Shown here piece by piece: positions 15,950 through 23,111 of a stretch of DNA of 31,203 nt (the stretch's first letter is position 1; each line of letters begins with the position of its first letter). Under the pieces are notes generated by a model that worked only from the letters and a program-made list of their open reading frames with translations, did no database searches and had not been told where the DNA came from. The DNA is from CAYLHB01 sp041908795. GTDB taxonomy: Bacteria; Patescibacteriota; Minisyncoccia; Phycocordibacterales; UBA12088. A program made the position numbers and the translations under genes. The DNA lies in assembly GCA_041908795.1 (NCBI GenBank), contig JAYRER010000040.1:1-31203 (forward strand), written 5' to 3'.

Positions 15950-16912
15950 ATGGCAAAAGTGCGTGTAGCGGTGCTTCGTGGGGGTCCGTCGAGCGAGTAT
16001 GAGGTCTCACTCAAGACCGGTGCAACCGTACTCGCGCAGCTTCCTGAAGCAAAGTACGAGCCACGCGAAGTATTCATCGACCGCAATGGGTATTGGCATG
16101 TGCGGGGGCTTCAAGTCGAGCCACATCAAGCATTTCAAAATGTGGATGTTGCATTTATTGCGCTCCACGGAAAGTATGGGGAGGACGGTATCGTCCAGCG
16201 TTTGCTGGAGCGACACTCAATCCCTTACACGGGGTCTGGCCCACTTGCTTCCGCCGTAAGTATGAATAAGGTACTTGCGAAAGAACATGTGGCTGGCGTA
16301 GGTGTTCGCACGGCACTTCATCGAGTACTCACTCGTGATGTGACAGAGCAAGGTATTGCCAAGCTTTTTCGGGCTTTTCCGCAACCATCGGTGATAAAGC
16401 CGCTTGATGGGGGGTCATCAGTGGGTGTGGTGGTTGCACGCGATTACCACACATTCGTCAATGGAATTTTGGACGTTCTTGAGCACGATGAACAGGTGCT
16501 GATTGAGGAATTTATTCTTGGAGTAGAGGCCACTGTGGGTATCATCGAAGGATTTCGCGGAGAGAAGTACTATGCGCTTCCTCCCATCGAGATTGTGCCA
16601 AAGGCACGACCCTTCTTTGACTACGAAGCAAAATACGCTGGAGCAAGTGAGGAGATCTGTCCTGCACGCTTTTCAGTTAAATTAAATAAAGAACTTGAAG
16701 GACTTGCGCGTACAGTCCACCGCACACTGGGTCTTTGTCACTACTCTCGCAGTGATTTTATTGTGAATCCTCGCGGTATTTACTTTTTAGAGGTCAATAC
16801 CCTCCCGGGTTTGACGGAAACATCGCTTATCCCGAAAGCTGTGGGCGCTGTGGGAGCAAAGTTACCCGACTTTCTTGACCACCTCGTCACCCTTGCACTT
16901 TCCCGCAAGTGA
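15950..16912 (+). CDS. ddl: D-alanine--D-alanine ligase
   Basis: An ATP-grasp enzyme making the D-Ala-D-Ala dipeptide for peptidoglycan precursors in the cytoplasm. The 320-residue protein begins MAKVRVAVLRGGPSSEYEVSL, with the substrate-binding Glu of the SSE..VS block. It continues with HGKYGEDG, the ATP-grasp loop KPLDGGSSVGV, the acceptor-binding IEEF and the metal-binding C-terminal block FLEVNTLPGLTETSL. All hallmarks are intact and the length is typical. The VanY-type carboxypeptidase at 19892-20791 acts on the same peptide at the cell surface. The tRNA-Ala gene follows 20 nt after the stop. Confidence 0.96.
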   Translation: MAKVRVAVLRGGPSSEYEVSLKTGATVLAQLPEAKYEPREVFIDRNGYWHVRGLQVEPHQAFQNVDVAFIALHGKYGEDGIVQRLLERHSIPYTGSGPLASAVSMNKVLAKEHVAGVGVRTALHRVLTRDVTEQGIAKLFRAFPQPSVIKPLDGGSSVGVVVARDYHTFVNGILDVLEHDEQVLIEEFILGVEATVGIIEGFRGEKYYALPPIEIVPKARPFFDYEAKYAGASEEICPARFSVKLNKELEGLARTVHRTLGLCHYSRSDFIVNPRGIYFLEVNTLPGLTETSLIPKAVGAVGAKLPDFLDHLVTLALSRK

Positions 16913-16932
16913 ACGTATTCTTCTCCTCACTC

Positions 16933-17005
16933 GGGCCCGTAGCTTAGTTGGTAGAGCGCCGCATTTGCACTGCGGAGGTCAGGAGTTCGAATCTCCTCGG
17001 GTCCA
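16933..17005 (+). tRNA. tRNA-Ala (anticodon UGC)
   Basis: A 73-nt cloverleaf. The acceptor GGGCCCG pairs with CGGGTCC (G-U allowed). The D-arm is GCTTAGTTGGTAGAGC. The anticodon stem CCGCA/TGCGG encloses loop TTTGCAC with anticodon TGC, and the T-arm is AGGAG/CTCCT with TTCGAAT. The discriminator is A; CCA is not encoded (CA follows). Confidence 0.96.
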
Positions 17006-17048
17006 CAGTTAGTAGTACGTATCGCTTTTGGGTAAGTAGCATACAGCG

Positions 17049-17057
17049 TGGTACAGT
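17049..17057 (+). promoter_or_regulatory. Extended -10 of ung, 6 nt from ATG
   Basis: TGG-TACAGT followed by exactly 6 nt and the ung ATG. It starts 43 nt after the end of tRNA-Ala, so ung can be transcribed independently. Confidence 0.55.
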
Positions 17058-17063
17058 GCCTCC

Positions 17064-17729
17064 ATGCACAAAGTACGTATTGAGCCGAGCTGGGAACATG
17101 CGCTTGCGGGAGAGTTTGCAAAGGACTATTTCGTGGCGCTCGCAGAGTTTGTGCGAAACGAGTACCTTGCCCACAAGGTGTATCCCCCTCCTACACAGAT
17201 GTTCCGTGCATTTGACCTATGTCCGTTCGATGCGGTTAAGGTCGTGATTCTCGGACAAGACCCGTACCATGGAGCAGAGCAGGCGCACGGCCTGTGTTTT
17301 TCTGTACCAGATGGGGTGCGCGTACCCCCCTCGCTTCAAAACATTTTCAAGGAGCTTGCGGATGATGTGGGTGTGTTGAGTCCGCCAAGTGGAAACCTTG
17401 TGAGATGGGCAGAGCAGGGGGTGCTTCTCCTCAACGCAACGCTCACGGTAAATGCAGGCTCGCCCGGTAGCCACCAGGGGAAGGGGTGGGAAATCTTTAC
17501 CGACCGCGTCATCGAGAAGGTGTCGAACGATCGCGAGCACGTTGTTTTTCTCCTCTGGGGCTCCTACGCACGGGCGAAGCGCACTCTCATCGATGCTACG
17601 AAACACTTGGTCTTGGAGGCGGCCCATCCGTCGCCCTACAGCGCGAACAATGGTTTTTTTGGGTGCAAACACTTCAGTCAAACGAATACGTATCTCAAAG
17701 CGCAAGGGATGAGTCCGATTGTGTGGTAG
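17064..17729 (+). CDS. ung: Uracil-DNA glycosylase, family 1
   Basis: Removes uracil from DNA to start base excision repair. The 221-residue protein has the water-activating loop GQDPYHG (64-70, Asp66), the uracil-binding LLLNATLTV with Asn124, and the leucine-loop region HPSPYSANNGFFG (His188). The Leu of the usual HPSPLS is Tyr here. Length and all catalytic residues fit family 1. The start ATG directly follows a TGG-TACAGT element. dedA starts 21 nt downstream. Confidence 0.96.
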   Translation: MHKVRIEPSWEHALAGEFAKDYFVALAEFVRNEYLAHKVYPPPTQMFRAFDLCPFDAVKVVILGQDPYHGAEQAHGLCFSVPDGVRVPPSLQNIFKELADDVGVLSPPSGNLVRWAEQGVLLLNATLTVNAGSPGSHQGKGWEIFTDRVIEKVSNDREHVVFLLWGSYARAKRTLIDATKHLVLEAAHPSPYSANNGFFGCKHFSQTNTYLKAQGMSPIVW

Positions 17730-17750
17730 TATGGGTGCTTCATACTGCAC

Positions 17751-18374
17751 ATGGAGCACCTTCTCGGTATAGACTTGGTCACGTTCATACGCGGAGCGGG
17801 CTACATCGGTCTTGCGTGCATTGTGTTTGCTGAATCTGGTTTGTTTTTTGGCTTCTTTCTGCCGGGTGATTCCCTGCTCTTCACTGCTGGCTTCCTCGCA
17901 TCACAGGGGTTTTTCAACATCGCGATACTTGTGCCACTGCTTTTCTTTGCCGCTATCGCGGGTGATCAGTTCGGCTATGCGTTCGGACGTCGAGTCGGGC
18001 CGGCGCTCTTCAAGCGGGAAGAATCAAAGTTTTTCAAACGGTCACACCTTGAGCGCGCCCACCGGTTCTACGAACACCATGGGGCAATCACCATAGTGCT
18101 TGCCCGTTTCGTTCCTGTGATACGTACCTTCGCGCCTATTGTAGCCGGAGCGAGTCGCATGCACTATGGTACCTTTCTTACCTACAATTTGCTTGGCGGC
18201 ACACTCTGGGCAATCGGGCTCACTGTGGCGGGGTACGTGTTTGGCAATCTCATCCCGAATCCAGACCACTATATTATTCCAGTGGTACTTGTAATCATCG
18301 TACTCTCAATGCTTCCCGTTGCGTTGAAAGCATACACATTCCACAAGCGGTCGCGCACTACAACGTCTCAATGA
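17751..18374 (+). CDS. DedA/SNARE-associated (VTT) family membrane protein
   Basis: A polytopic inner-membrane protein of 207 residues. It shows the family marks: Glu in FAESGLFFGFFLPGDS, the re-entrant loop following it, the Arg-containing ARFVPVIRTFAPIVAG block and the NLLGGTLWA segment, with further hydrophobic helices at both ends. DedA proteins are membrane transporters; some members recycle the undecaprenyl phosphate carrier. Specific substrate here is not determined. A CATACT lies 4 nt before the ATG. The 3' end overlaps the convergent pyk gene by 17 bp, so the two transcripts are complementary at their ends. Confidence 0.9.
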   Translation: MEHLLGIDLVTFIRGAGYIGLACIVFAESGLFFGFFLPGDSLLFTAGFLASQGFFNIAILVPLLFFAAIAGDQFGYAFGRRVGPALFKREESKFFKRSHLERAHRFYEHHGAITIVLARFVPVIRTFAPIVAGASRMHYGTFLTYNLLGGTLWAIGLTVAGYVFGNLIPNPDHYIIPVVLVIIVLSMLPVALKAYTFHKRSRTTTSQ

Positions 18375-19785
18375 GGAGCATATTGGTGGGACCCGGCTTG
18401 CCGAGTGGCAGGCCCGCCCCAAGCACAAACGTATCTCCCTTTGTCCCAAGTTTGAACGAGCGAAGCGCTTTTCGTGCATGCGTGAGTGCGTCTTTCGTAC
18501 TCGTAATGACCGGCGCTTCAACGGGAATACACCCAAACGTGAGGAGCGATTGGTAGTATGTTTTTTTGTTTGGTGTAAGTACGATAATGGGACGTCGTGG
18601 GCGATGGCGGGCGACAAGGCGACCCGTATAGCCGCTTTCGGAAAGTGCAACGATTGCACATGCAGAGGTGGAGCGACTCACGCGCGCAATTGCGGCAGTG
18701 ATGGAGTCCATAGCATTGCGCACTGGCCACGTTCTTCCCGAACACTGCTCATCGTAGAACACACTATCTTCAACACGCTCAGCGATGCGTCGCATTACCT
18801 CAACCGCGAGTGCCGGATGGTCACCGACCGCAGTCTCGTCAGAGAGCATAACAGCATCGGTTCCATCAAGAATCGCGTTAGCGACATCGTTGACTTCCGC
18901 GCGCGTCGGTGCCTCTTCATGCTTCATAGAGTCAAGCATCTGTGTTGCGGTTATGACCGGTTTTCCAAACTGGTTCGCAAGCGTAATAATACGTTTTTGT
19001 GCAAGCGGCACATCTTCACGTGGTATTTCAATTGCAAGGTCTCCGCGCGCTACCATGACGGCATCAGCCGCTTCTATAATCGCCTCAAGACGCTCCATTG
19101 CTTGCAATGTTTCTATTTTTGCCACGATGTTGATATTGGGTGCATGGTCTTTGAGTATACGTCGAAGATCCGCAATGTCTTGTTCATGCCGAACGAATGA
19201 AAGTGTAATGAAATCCACATTGTGGCGTACACAAAACCCAATATCCTTTTTGTCTTTAGCGGTGATAGTGGGTATTGAGAGTGATGTACCAGGTACATTC
19301 ACTCCGCGACGGCTTCGTATCATTCCACCCACTTCGACCAAGGTGTGGATATCAGTACCATTTTTTACTTCTAGCACGCGAAGTACCACGCGACCATCAT
19401 TAAGCATGATGTGGGTATCTTTCGAAACCTCATGTGGAAGGCGAGAGTAGTTCACTTCCACTATATCCGATGATCCTTCGACTTTACGTGTAGTAAGGGT
19501 AAACTTTGCACCCCGAACAAGCGTGACCTGACCTTCTGCAAAATCACCGATACGAATTTTTGGTCCTCCAAGGTCAGCAAGGATGGCAACAGGTGTTTTG
19601 AGATGTTCACTTTGTGTGCGGATTCCTTGGATTAGTGCAAGATGACTGTCATGATCTCCATGTGAAAAATTAAGACGCGCAACATTCATACCCGCGGTAA
19701 TGAGTGCACCTATTGCCTTTTTGTCTGTGCTCGAAGGCCCGAGTGTTGCAACGATTTTTGTTTTACTCGTGTGATGGGATTTCAT
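18358..19785 (-). CDS. pyk: Pyruvate kinase
   Basis: Converts phosphoenolpyruvate and ADP to pyruvate and ATP, the final step of lower glycolysis. The 475-residue protein shows TKIVATLGPSS, the substrate/K+ loop ARLNFSHG, the DLGGPKIR block, the catalytic Lys in NIVAKIETLQ, the metal site VMVARGDLAIE and TATQMLDSM. The C-terminal regulatory domain (from about residue 350) is present and ends TNMLLIETL. All active-site blocks are intact. It overlaps convergent dedA at its 3' end. The upstream leader (19786-19830) contains ATGs in other frames and no SD. Confidence 0.96.
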   Translation of the reverse strand: MKSHHTSKTKIVATLGPSSTDKKAIGALITAGMNVARLNFSHGDHDSHLALIQGIRTQSEHLKTPVAILADLGGPKIRIGDFAEGQVTLVRGAKFTLTTRKVEGSSDIVEVNYSRLPHEVSKDTHIMLNDGRVVLRVLEVKNGTDIHTLVEVGGMIRSRRGVNVPGTSLSIPTITAKDKKDIGFCVRHNVDFITLSFVRHEQDIADLRRILKDHAPNINIVAKIETLQAMERLEAIIEAADAVMVARGDLAIEIPREDVPLAQKRIITLANQFGKPVITATQMLDSMKHEEAPTRAEVNDVANAILDGTDAVMLSDETAVGDHPALAVEVMRRIAERVEDSVFYDEQCSGRTWPVRNAMDSITAAIARVSRSTSACAIVALSESGYTGRLVARHRPRRPIIVLTPNKKTYYQSLLTFGCIPVEAPVITSTKDALTHARKALRSFKLGTKGDTFVLGAGLPLGKPGPTNMLLIETL

Positions 19786-19836
19786 GGAAAAAACTTAATT
19801 GAAAATATGATGAACCTTAAGGTATATCGCACATCC

Positions 19837-19863
19837 AAAAAAATGCAACGTACACGCGTGCAT
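19837..19863 (-). terminator. Rho-independent terminator after vanY-like gene
   Basis: On the minus strand ATGCACG pairs with CGTTGCAT (one bulged T) around a 6-nt loop and is followed by seven T. It lies about 29 nt after the stop at 19892 and upstream of pyk, so the two minus-strand genes are separated. Confidence 0.7.
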
Positions 19864-19891
19864 AAGCAGTAGTGCAGACACACTCAATGAG

Positions 19892-20791
19892 TTACTCAAA
19901 CAGATCTGGAATATACTTGTCTATTTCTCGCTGTTCGAGATCGTAGAAGAACTTGTTTTCATCATGTAAGTCCTTTGCAAGGGAGACACCCACAAATCGC
20001 CAGTGCCATGGTTCGAACACATAGTATTGGTTGTTGGGTGGATATGAAAGTATGAAGCCGTACCGATATGCGTTCTTGGTGAGCCATGTGTAGGCGTCGC
20101 TTGCTTCGAAAGCACTTAGTGTTGCGCCGACATTATCGGTAGTAAAGTCTACAGTAGTGCCCAATTGATGTTCGGAGTATCCTTGGTCGGCGGAAAACTG
20201 GTTTGCTCCCGTACCGTATCGCACCGTGTAGTTGCTTTTGAGTGTTTCTTGTTCATCGTAGGAGCGGTATCCTGAGAGTACTTTGAGGCTGACGCCGTCA
20301 TTAAGAGCACTACGCAAGAGTTTCTTGAGAAAAGGCCACATGTCTGCATGGACCGCCACTTGCTTGCCATCGATGTAATCATACTCTTCATCTATGACGG
20401 TCAGGTCGTCAGGACTGTAATGTTCATTTAAAAAGTAGATGCGCGAGTATTTTTGGAGGAGTTGCGGGTCTGTTTTCTGTAGTCGTTCCAGTTCGGCGAC
20501 CGTACCTTTAATACGGCCTACTGTTCTGTCAAAGCCTCCCACCTCTTCCTCAACTTCATGAATGCGTTGTTCAAGTCTATAAAGTTCATCGGAGTGGCGT
20601 ACCAGTTCGATGATCTGCGCTCCTGTGGTTGAAGCGTGGTGCTCCTGCTGTGACTTCAATTCCTCCTGCAAAACCTCGAGCGACTGGGACACTGCTGTTG
20701 CGTCTTGTGCGTTGCTCCAAAGCACATAGCAGATGAGAATTGTGAGCGTAGTACACCACAGCATTAGTACAATCTTGATCATTAAAGACAT
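19892..20791 (-). CDS. Membrane-anchored VanY-type D,D-carboxypeptidase
   Basis: A zinc peptidase of the LAS/M15B family, predicted to trim the terminal D-Ala from peptidoglycan stem peptides. With the start at 20791 it has 299 residues: one N-terminal transmembrane anchor (about 5-25), a Glu/Gln-rich coiled coil (about 30-105) and the peptidase domain. The domain shows LSGYRSYDEQ, the zinc/active-site block YSEHQLGTTVDF (His208, Asp215) and FEPWHWRF (Glu260, His263). The coiled coil may position the catalytic head within the wall. A frame extension of 10 codons upstream is unlikely. It is transcribed divergently from the first histidine kinase, with about 100 bp between them. Confidence 0.92.
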   Translation of the reverse strand: MSLMIKIVLMLWCTTLTILICYVLWSNAQDATAVSQSLEVLQEELKSQQEHHASTTGAQIIELVRHSDELYRLEQRIHEVEEEVGGFDRTVGRIKGTVAELERLQKTDPQLLQKYSRIYFLNEHYSPDDLTVIDEEYDYIDGKQVAVHADMWPFLKKLLRSALNDGVSLKVLSGYRSYDEQETLKSNYTVRYGTGANQFSADQGYSEHQLGTTVDFTTDNVGATLSAFEASDAYTWLTKNAYRYGFILSYPPNNQYYVFEPWHWRFVGVSLAKDLHDENKFFYDLEQREIDKYIPDLFE

Positions 20792-20874
20792 ACTACCATA
20801 GACGAAAGGTAGAATGTGCAACCGTTTTTACGCTACATGTGAATGTCAGTAGATGACGGGGAAGTCATGGATGG

Positions 20875-20883
20875 TGCTATACT
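20875..20883 (+). promoter_or_regulatory. Extended -10 of the first histidine kinase, 6 nt from the second ATG
   Basis: TGC-TATACT is a near-consensus extended -10. The first ATG (20884) touches the hexamer, while the second (20890) sits 6 nt after it, matching the other genes in the window. This decides the start at 20890. Confidence 0.6.
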
Positions 20884-20889
20884 ATGAAT

Positions 20890-22224
20890 ATGGACGACGA
20901 ACGTTCGACGATGATTGTTCGTGTGACACGATCACTCATTGTGATTTTTTCAGTGGTGCTTGTCGCCGTTGTTTCTCGCGTCGGTACGGAATGGTATGTA
21001 CGTTTAATGGAGGAAAGGGGAGTGCCGACAGATACTATTGTAAGGGCACTCACGGATGTTGCCTTTGTTGCAGTTCTTGTCACTGGAATCGCATGTATCT
21101 TGGTTGTGTATTTGCGTGCAACACTTAAGGAGAGGACGCAAAGTTTGGCGGTCGAAGTGACGCAGGATATAGAGTTTTCACGTGAGCAGTTCAAGCAGTT
21201 TTACGAAATGAGCCCAGTTCCATACCTCTTGGTCACCCCACTTGGCATTGTTGATCGTCCTAATAAAGCGGCACTTCGATTTTTTGGCGTAACCGCTGAG
21301 GGACTTGTGGGTTCATCTTTTCTCACACGCATCGTTGAAGATAAGGAGCATCCATTTGTAGGAACATTTGCCGAGCGCCTTCAGCGCCGTGTTCCTATAG
21401 AGCGAACTGAAATTCAACTAAAGACGAATGAGGGGGTTGTGAGATGGGTGCTTATGTCGATCGGTTTTCTACGAGCAGGACATACAAAATACCACACCGG
21501 GCTCGTGACCCTCGTGGATATCACTGAGCAAAAGGAGCTTGATCGAATGAAAACGGAGTTCACCTCGCTTGCAAGCCATCAACTTCGTTCACCTCTCTCG
21601 ACGGTACGCTGGTACATTGATTTTCTTCGTGCGCGTCACGCCGACAGTCTTTCGCCAGTGGTTGCCGAGTACCTCAGTTACATGTATGAGCGAAATCAAG
21701 AAATGATTGATATTGTCAATACACTTCTCAATCTTTCACGCATAGAAATGGGAAGAATCAAGGTAGAAAAGTCTTTATGTGATATGAGCACTATTGTGAC
21801 TGATGTGCTGCGTGAGCTTTCGCACATTTCGGAAACAAATAAACTACAGGTAGAGGTGCAGATGGAGGGGGATACTAAAATTACTACCGATTCAGCGCTT
21901 GTGCGAATTATTCTTCAAAATCTAGTAAGCAATGCCGTACGATACACCAAGGAGGGTGGGGTGGTCACTATCGCGGGTGCGCGTGGACCTAAGCAGTACA
22001 CCCTCACGATCACTGATACGGGTATGGGCATACCACTCAGTGAGCAGTCAAAGATCTTTGGGAAACTCTACCGCGCGAGTAATGCGAAACAAGTTCGTAC
22101 GGATGGTAATGGCCTCGGTTTGTACATGAGTAAGGCGCTTGCAGAAGCTGTGGGAGGTGGTATAAGTTTTGTGAGTGCCGAGGGGAAAGGAACAACATTT
22201 ACAGTTGCACTGCCACTCTGGTAG
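20890..22224 (+). CDS. PAS-domain sensor histidine kinase (first copy)
   Basis: A 444-residue membrane sensor kinase. Two transmembrane segments (about 9-28 and 56-76) flank a short extracytoplasmic loop. A PAS domain (about 98-215, with RPNKAALRFFG) is followed by the HisKA H-box LASHQLRSPLS (His230) and a HATPase with N-box NLVSNAVRYT, G1 DTGMGIP and G2 GNGLGLYM. The tiny sensor loop suggests the signal is sensed in the membrane or by PAS. Its closest visible relative is the second kinase at 23112-24521: same architecture and same PAS and H-box wording. A single-domain receiver follows 30 nt downstream, its probable partner. Confidence 0.94.
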   Translation: MDDERSTMIVRVTRSLIVIFSVVLVAVVSRVGTEWYVRLMEERGVPTDTIVRALTDVAFVAVLVTGIACILVVYLRATLKERTQSLAVEVTQDIEFSREQFKQFYEMSPVPYLLVTPLGIVDRPNKAALRFFGVTAEGLVGSSFLTRIVEDKEHPFVGTFAERLQRRVPIERTEIQLKTNEGVVRWVLMSIGFLRAGHTKYHTGLVTLVDITEQKELDRMKTEFTSLASHQLRSPLSTVRWYIDFLRARHADSLSPVVAEYLSYMYERNQEMIDIVNTLLNLSRIEMGRIKVEKSLCDMSTIVTDVLRELSHISETNKLQVEVQMEGDTKITTDSALVRIILQNLVSNAVRYTKEGGVVTIAGARGPKQYTLTITDTGMGIPLSEQSKIFGKLYRASNAKQVRTDGNGLGLYMSKALAEAVGGGISFVSAEGKGTTFTVALPLW

Positions 22225-22242
22225 AGTGCAGGGAGGAGGGTG

Positions 22243-22248
22243 TATAGT
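22243..22248 (+). promoter_or_regulatory. -10 element of the first receiver gene, 6 nt from ATG
   Basis: TATAGT followed by exactly 6 nt and ATG 22255. An AGGAGG (22234-22239) also lies 15 nt before the ATG, too far for normal SD use from this start. The gene may be read both from its own leaderless start and by readthrough. Confidence 0.5.
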
Positions 22249-22254
22249 CAACAT

Positions 22255-22668
22255 ATGTCTTGCAAAAATGATCAATCTAAACCCCTCGTTATAATAGCTG
22301 ATGATGATGTGACCCTTGCAACAATGCTTGCAGAGATGCTCAATGTTGAGGGGATTGAGACCCGCGTGGTGCACAACGGAGAAGATGTTCTCAAACACGC
22401 ACTTGAGTGTGAACCCGACCTTATTCTTCTAGATGTGATGATGCCGAAAATGACCGGCATTGAAGCACTTGGCGAGCTTCGAAAAACGCCTTGGGGTGCG
22501 CAAGCGCGGGTGGTGCTACTGACCAATGTTAACGAGCCTGATGCGTACGGCTCTGCCATGGAGGCTGGGAAGGGCGAGCTTACCTATCTTGTGAAAACTG
22601 ACTGGAGCTTGGAAGAAGTGATAGGTCGTATAAAAAGCATATTGAGTGAGCGCCCCAATCCTTCATAG
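22255..22668 (+). CDS. Single-domain response regulator (first copy)
   Basis: A 137-residue CheY-like receiver without an output domain. The acidic pocket is ADDD near residue 16, the phosphoacceptor Asp60 is in LLDVMMPKMTG, the switch Thr90 is in LLTN, and the conserved Lys114 is in YLVKTD. It follows the first histidine kinase and precedes tRNA-Val by 61 nt. With no DNA-binding domain it must act by protein contact or as a phosphorelay link. The GKGELTYLVKTDWSLEEV stretch parallels the second receiver, so both come from one duplication. Confidence 0.93.
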   Translation: MSCKNDQSKPLVIIADDDVTLATMLAEMLNVEGIETRVVHNGEDVLKHALECEPDLILLDVMMPKMTGIEALGELRKTPWGAQARVVLLTNVNEPDAYGSAMEAGKGELTYLVKTDWSLEEVIGRIKSILSERPNPS

Positions 22669-22729
22669 TAATCATTTGGTTAATGTGTAGGAATAGTTGT
22701 TTGTGATGAAATTTTACGAACAAAAGTGA

Positions 22730-22802
22730 GGACGGTTAGCTCAGCTGGTAGAGCGTTCCCTTCACACGGGAGAGGTCACAGGTTCGAGTCCTGTACCGTC
22801 CA
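22730..22802 (+). tRNA. tRNA-Val (anticodon CAC)
   Basis: A 73-nt cloverleaf. The acceptor GGACGGT pairs with ACCGTCC, the D-arm is GCTCAGCTGGTAGAGC, anticodon stem TTCCC/GGGAG encloses TTCACAC with anticodon CAC, and the T-arm is ACAGG/CCTGT with TTCGAGT. Discriminator A; CCA not encoded. Its 3' arm (22788-22798) is perfectly complementary to 22854-22864 downstream, so the transcript tail could pair with the tRNA. Confidence 0.95.
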
Positions 22803-22874
22803 CAAAACAAAGAAGCGGGATGCGAAGCATTCCGCGACTGTTGTTTTGTAGCGCGGTACAGGACGAGAAGGGCG
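22798..22874 (+). repeat. 77-bp direct repeat, copy 1, nested hairpin
   Basis: Identical to 22969-23045, offset by 171 bp. Inside, ACAAAACAA pairs with TTGTTTTGT (9 bp), enclosing GCGGGATGC/GCATTCCGC (one G-T) capped by a GAA triloop. The repeat begins in the last bases of tRNA-Val and its end carries CGGTACAGGAC, the exact complement of the tRNA 3' arm. The result is a three-tier hairpin from 22788 to 22864. Confidence 0.9.
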
Positions 22875-23096
22875 CAGGCCGCGAAGCCGGCTCCGAAGGA
22901 GTCGCAGGCCGAGCCGGGGCAGCAGGTACTTACGAGCGAAGCGAGTTAGTAACCTGCGCCGAGTCCGTGTCCACAAAACAAAGAAGCGGGATGCGAAGCA
23001 TTCCGCGACTGTTGTTTTGTAGCGCGGTACAGGACGAGAAGGGCGTCCACATATGACGGATAGTCCACAGGGTTGCGATGGGTGAATAAGTTCGCG
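22803..23096. other. Intergenic hairpin-rich element between tRNA-Val and the second histidine kinase
   Basis: About 300 bp without a credible gene. It contains two 77-bp repeats and, between them, three more hairpins. GCGAAGC occurs four times (22822-22828, 22881-22887, 22936-22942, 22993-22999) and CCGAAGG once (22893-22899), each at the tip of a palindrome. Longer stems include CCGGCTC/GAGCCGG around 22887-22917 and GCAGGT/ACCTGC (22922-22927, 22952-22957). Open frames through here are made of the repeat and are not considered genes. Confidence 0.7.
22969..23045 (+). repeat. 77-bp direct repeat, copy 2
   Basis: An exact copy of 22798-22874. It is preceded by CGAGTCCGTGTCCAC, which looks like a shortened version of the tRNA-Val 3' end (CGAGTCC...GTCCAC), and followed by another TCCACA. 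The tRNA-like flank suggests the duplicated unit carried the tRNA end with it. Confidence 0.9.
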
Positions 23097-23105
23097 TGGT
23101 ACACT
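23097..23105 (+). promoter_or_regulatory. Extended -10 of the second histidine kinase, 6 nt from ATG
   Basis: TGG-TACACT followed by exactly 6 nt and ATG 23112. It selects that ATG over a longer frame starting 13 codons upstream. Confidence 0.6.
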
Positions 23106-23111
23106 AAGTAC

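Noticed and set aside
22798..23045. CRISPR array
   Set aside because: Only two repeat copies, each 77 bp with a 94-bp gap and internal hairpins, and no cas genes. This does not fit repeat-spacer architecture.
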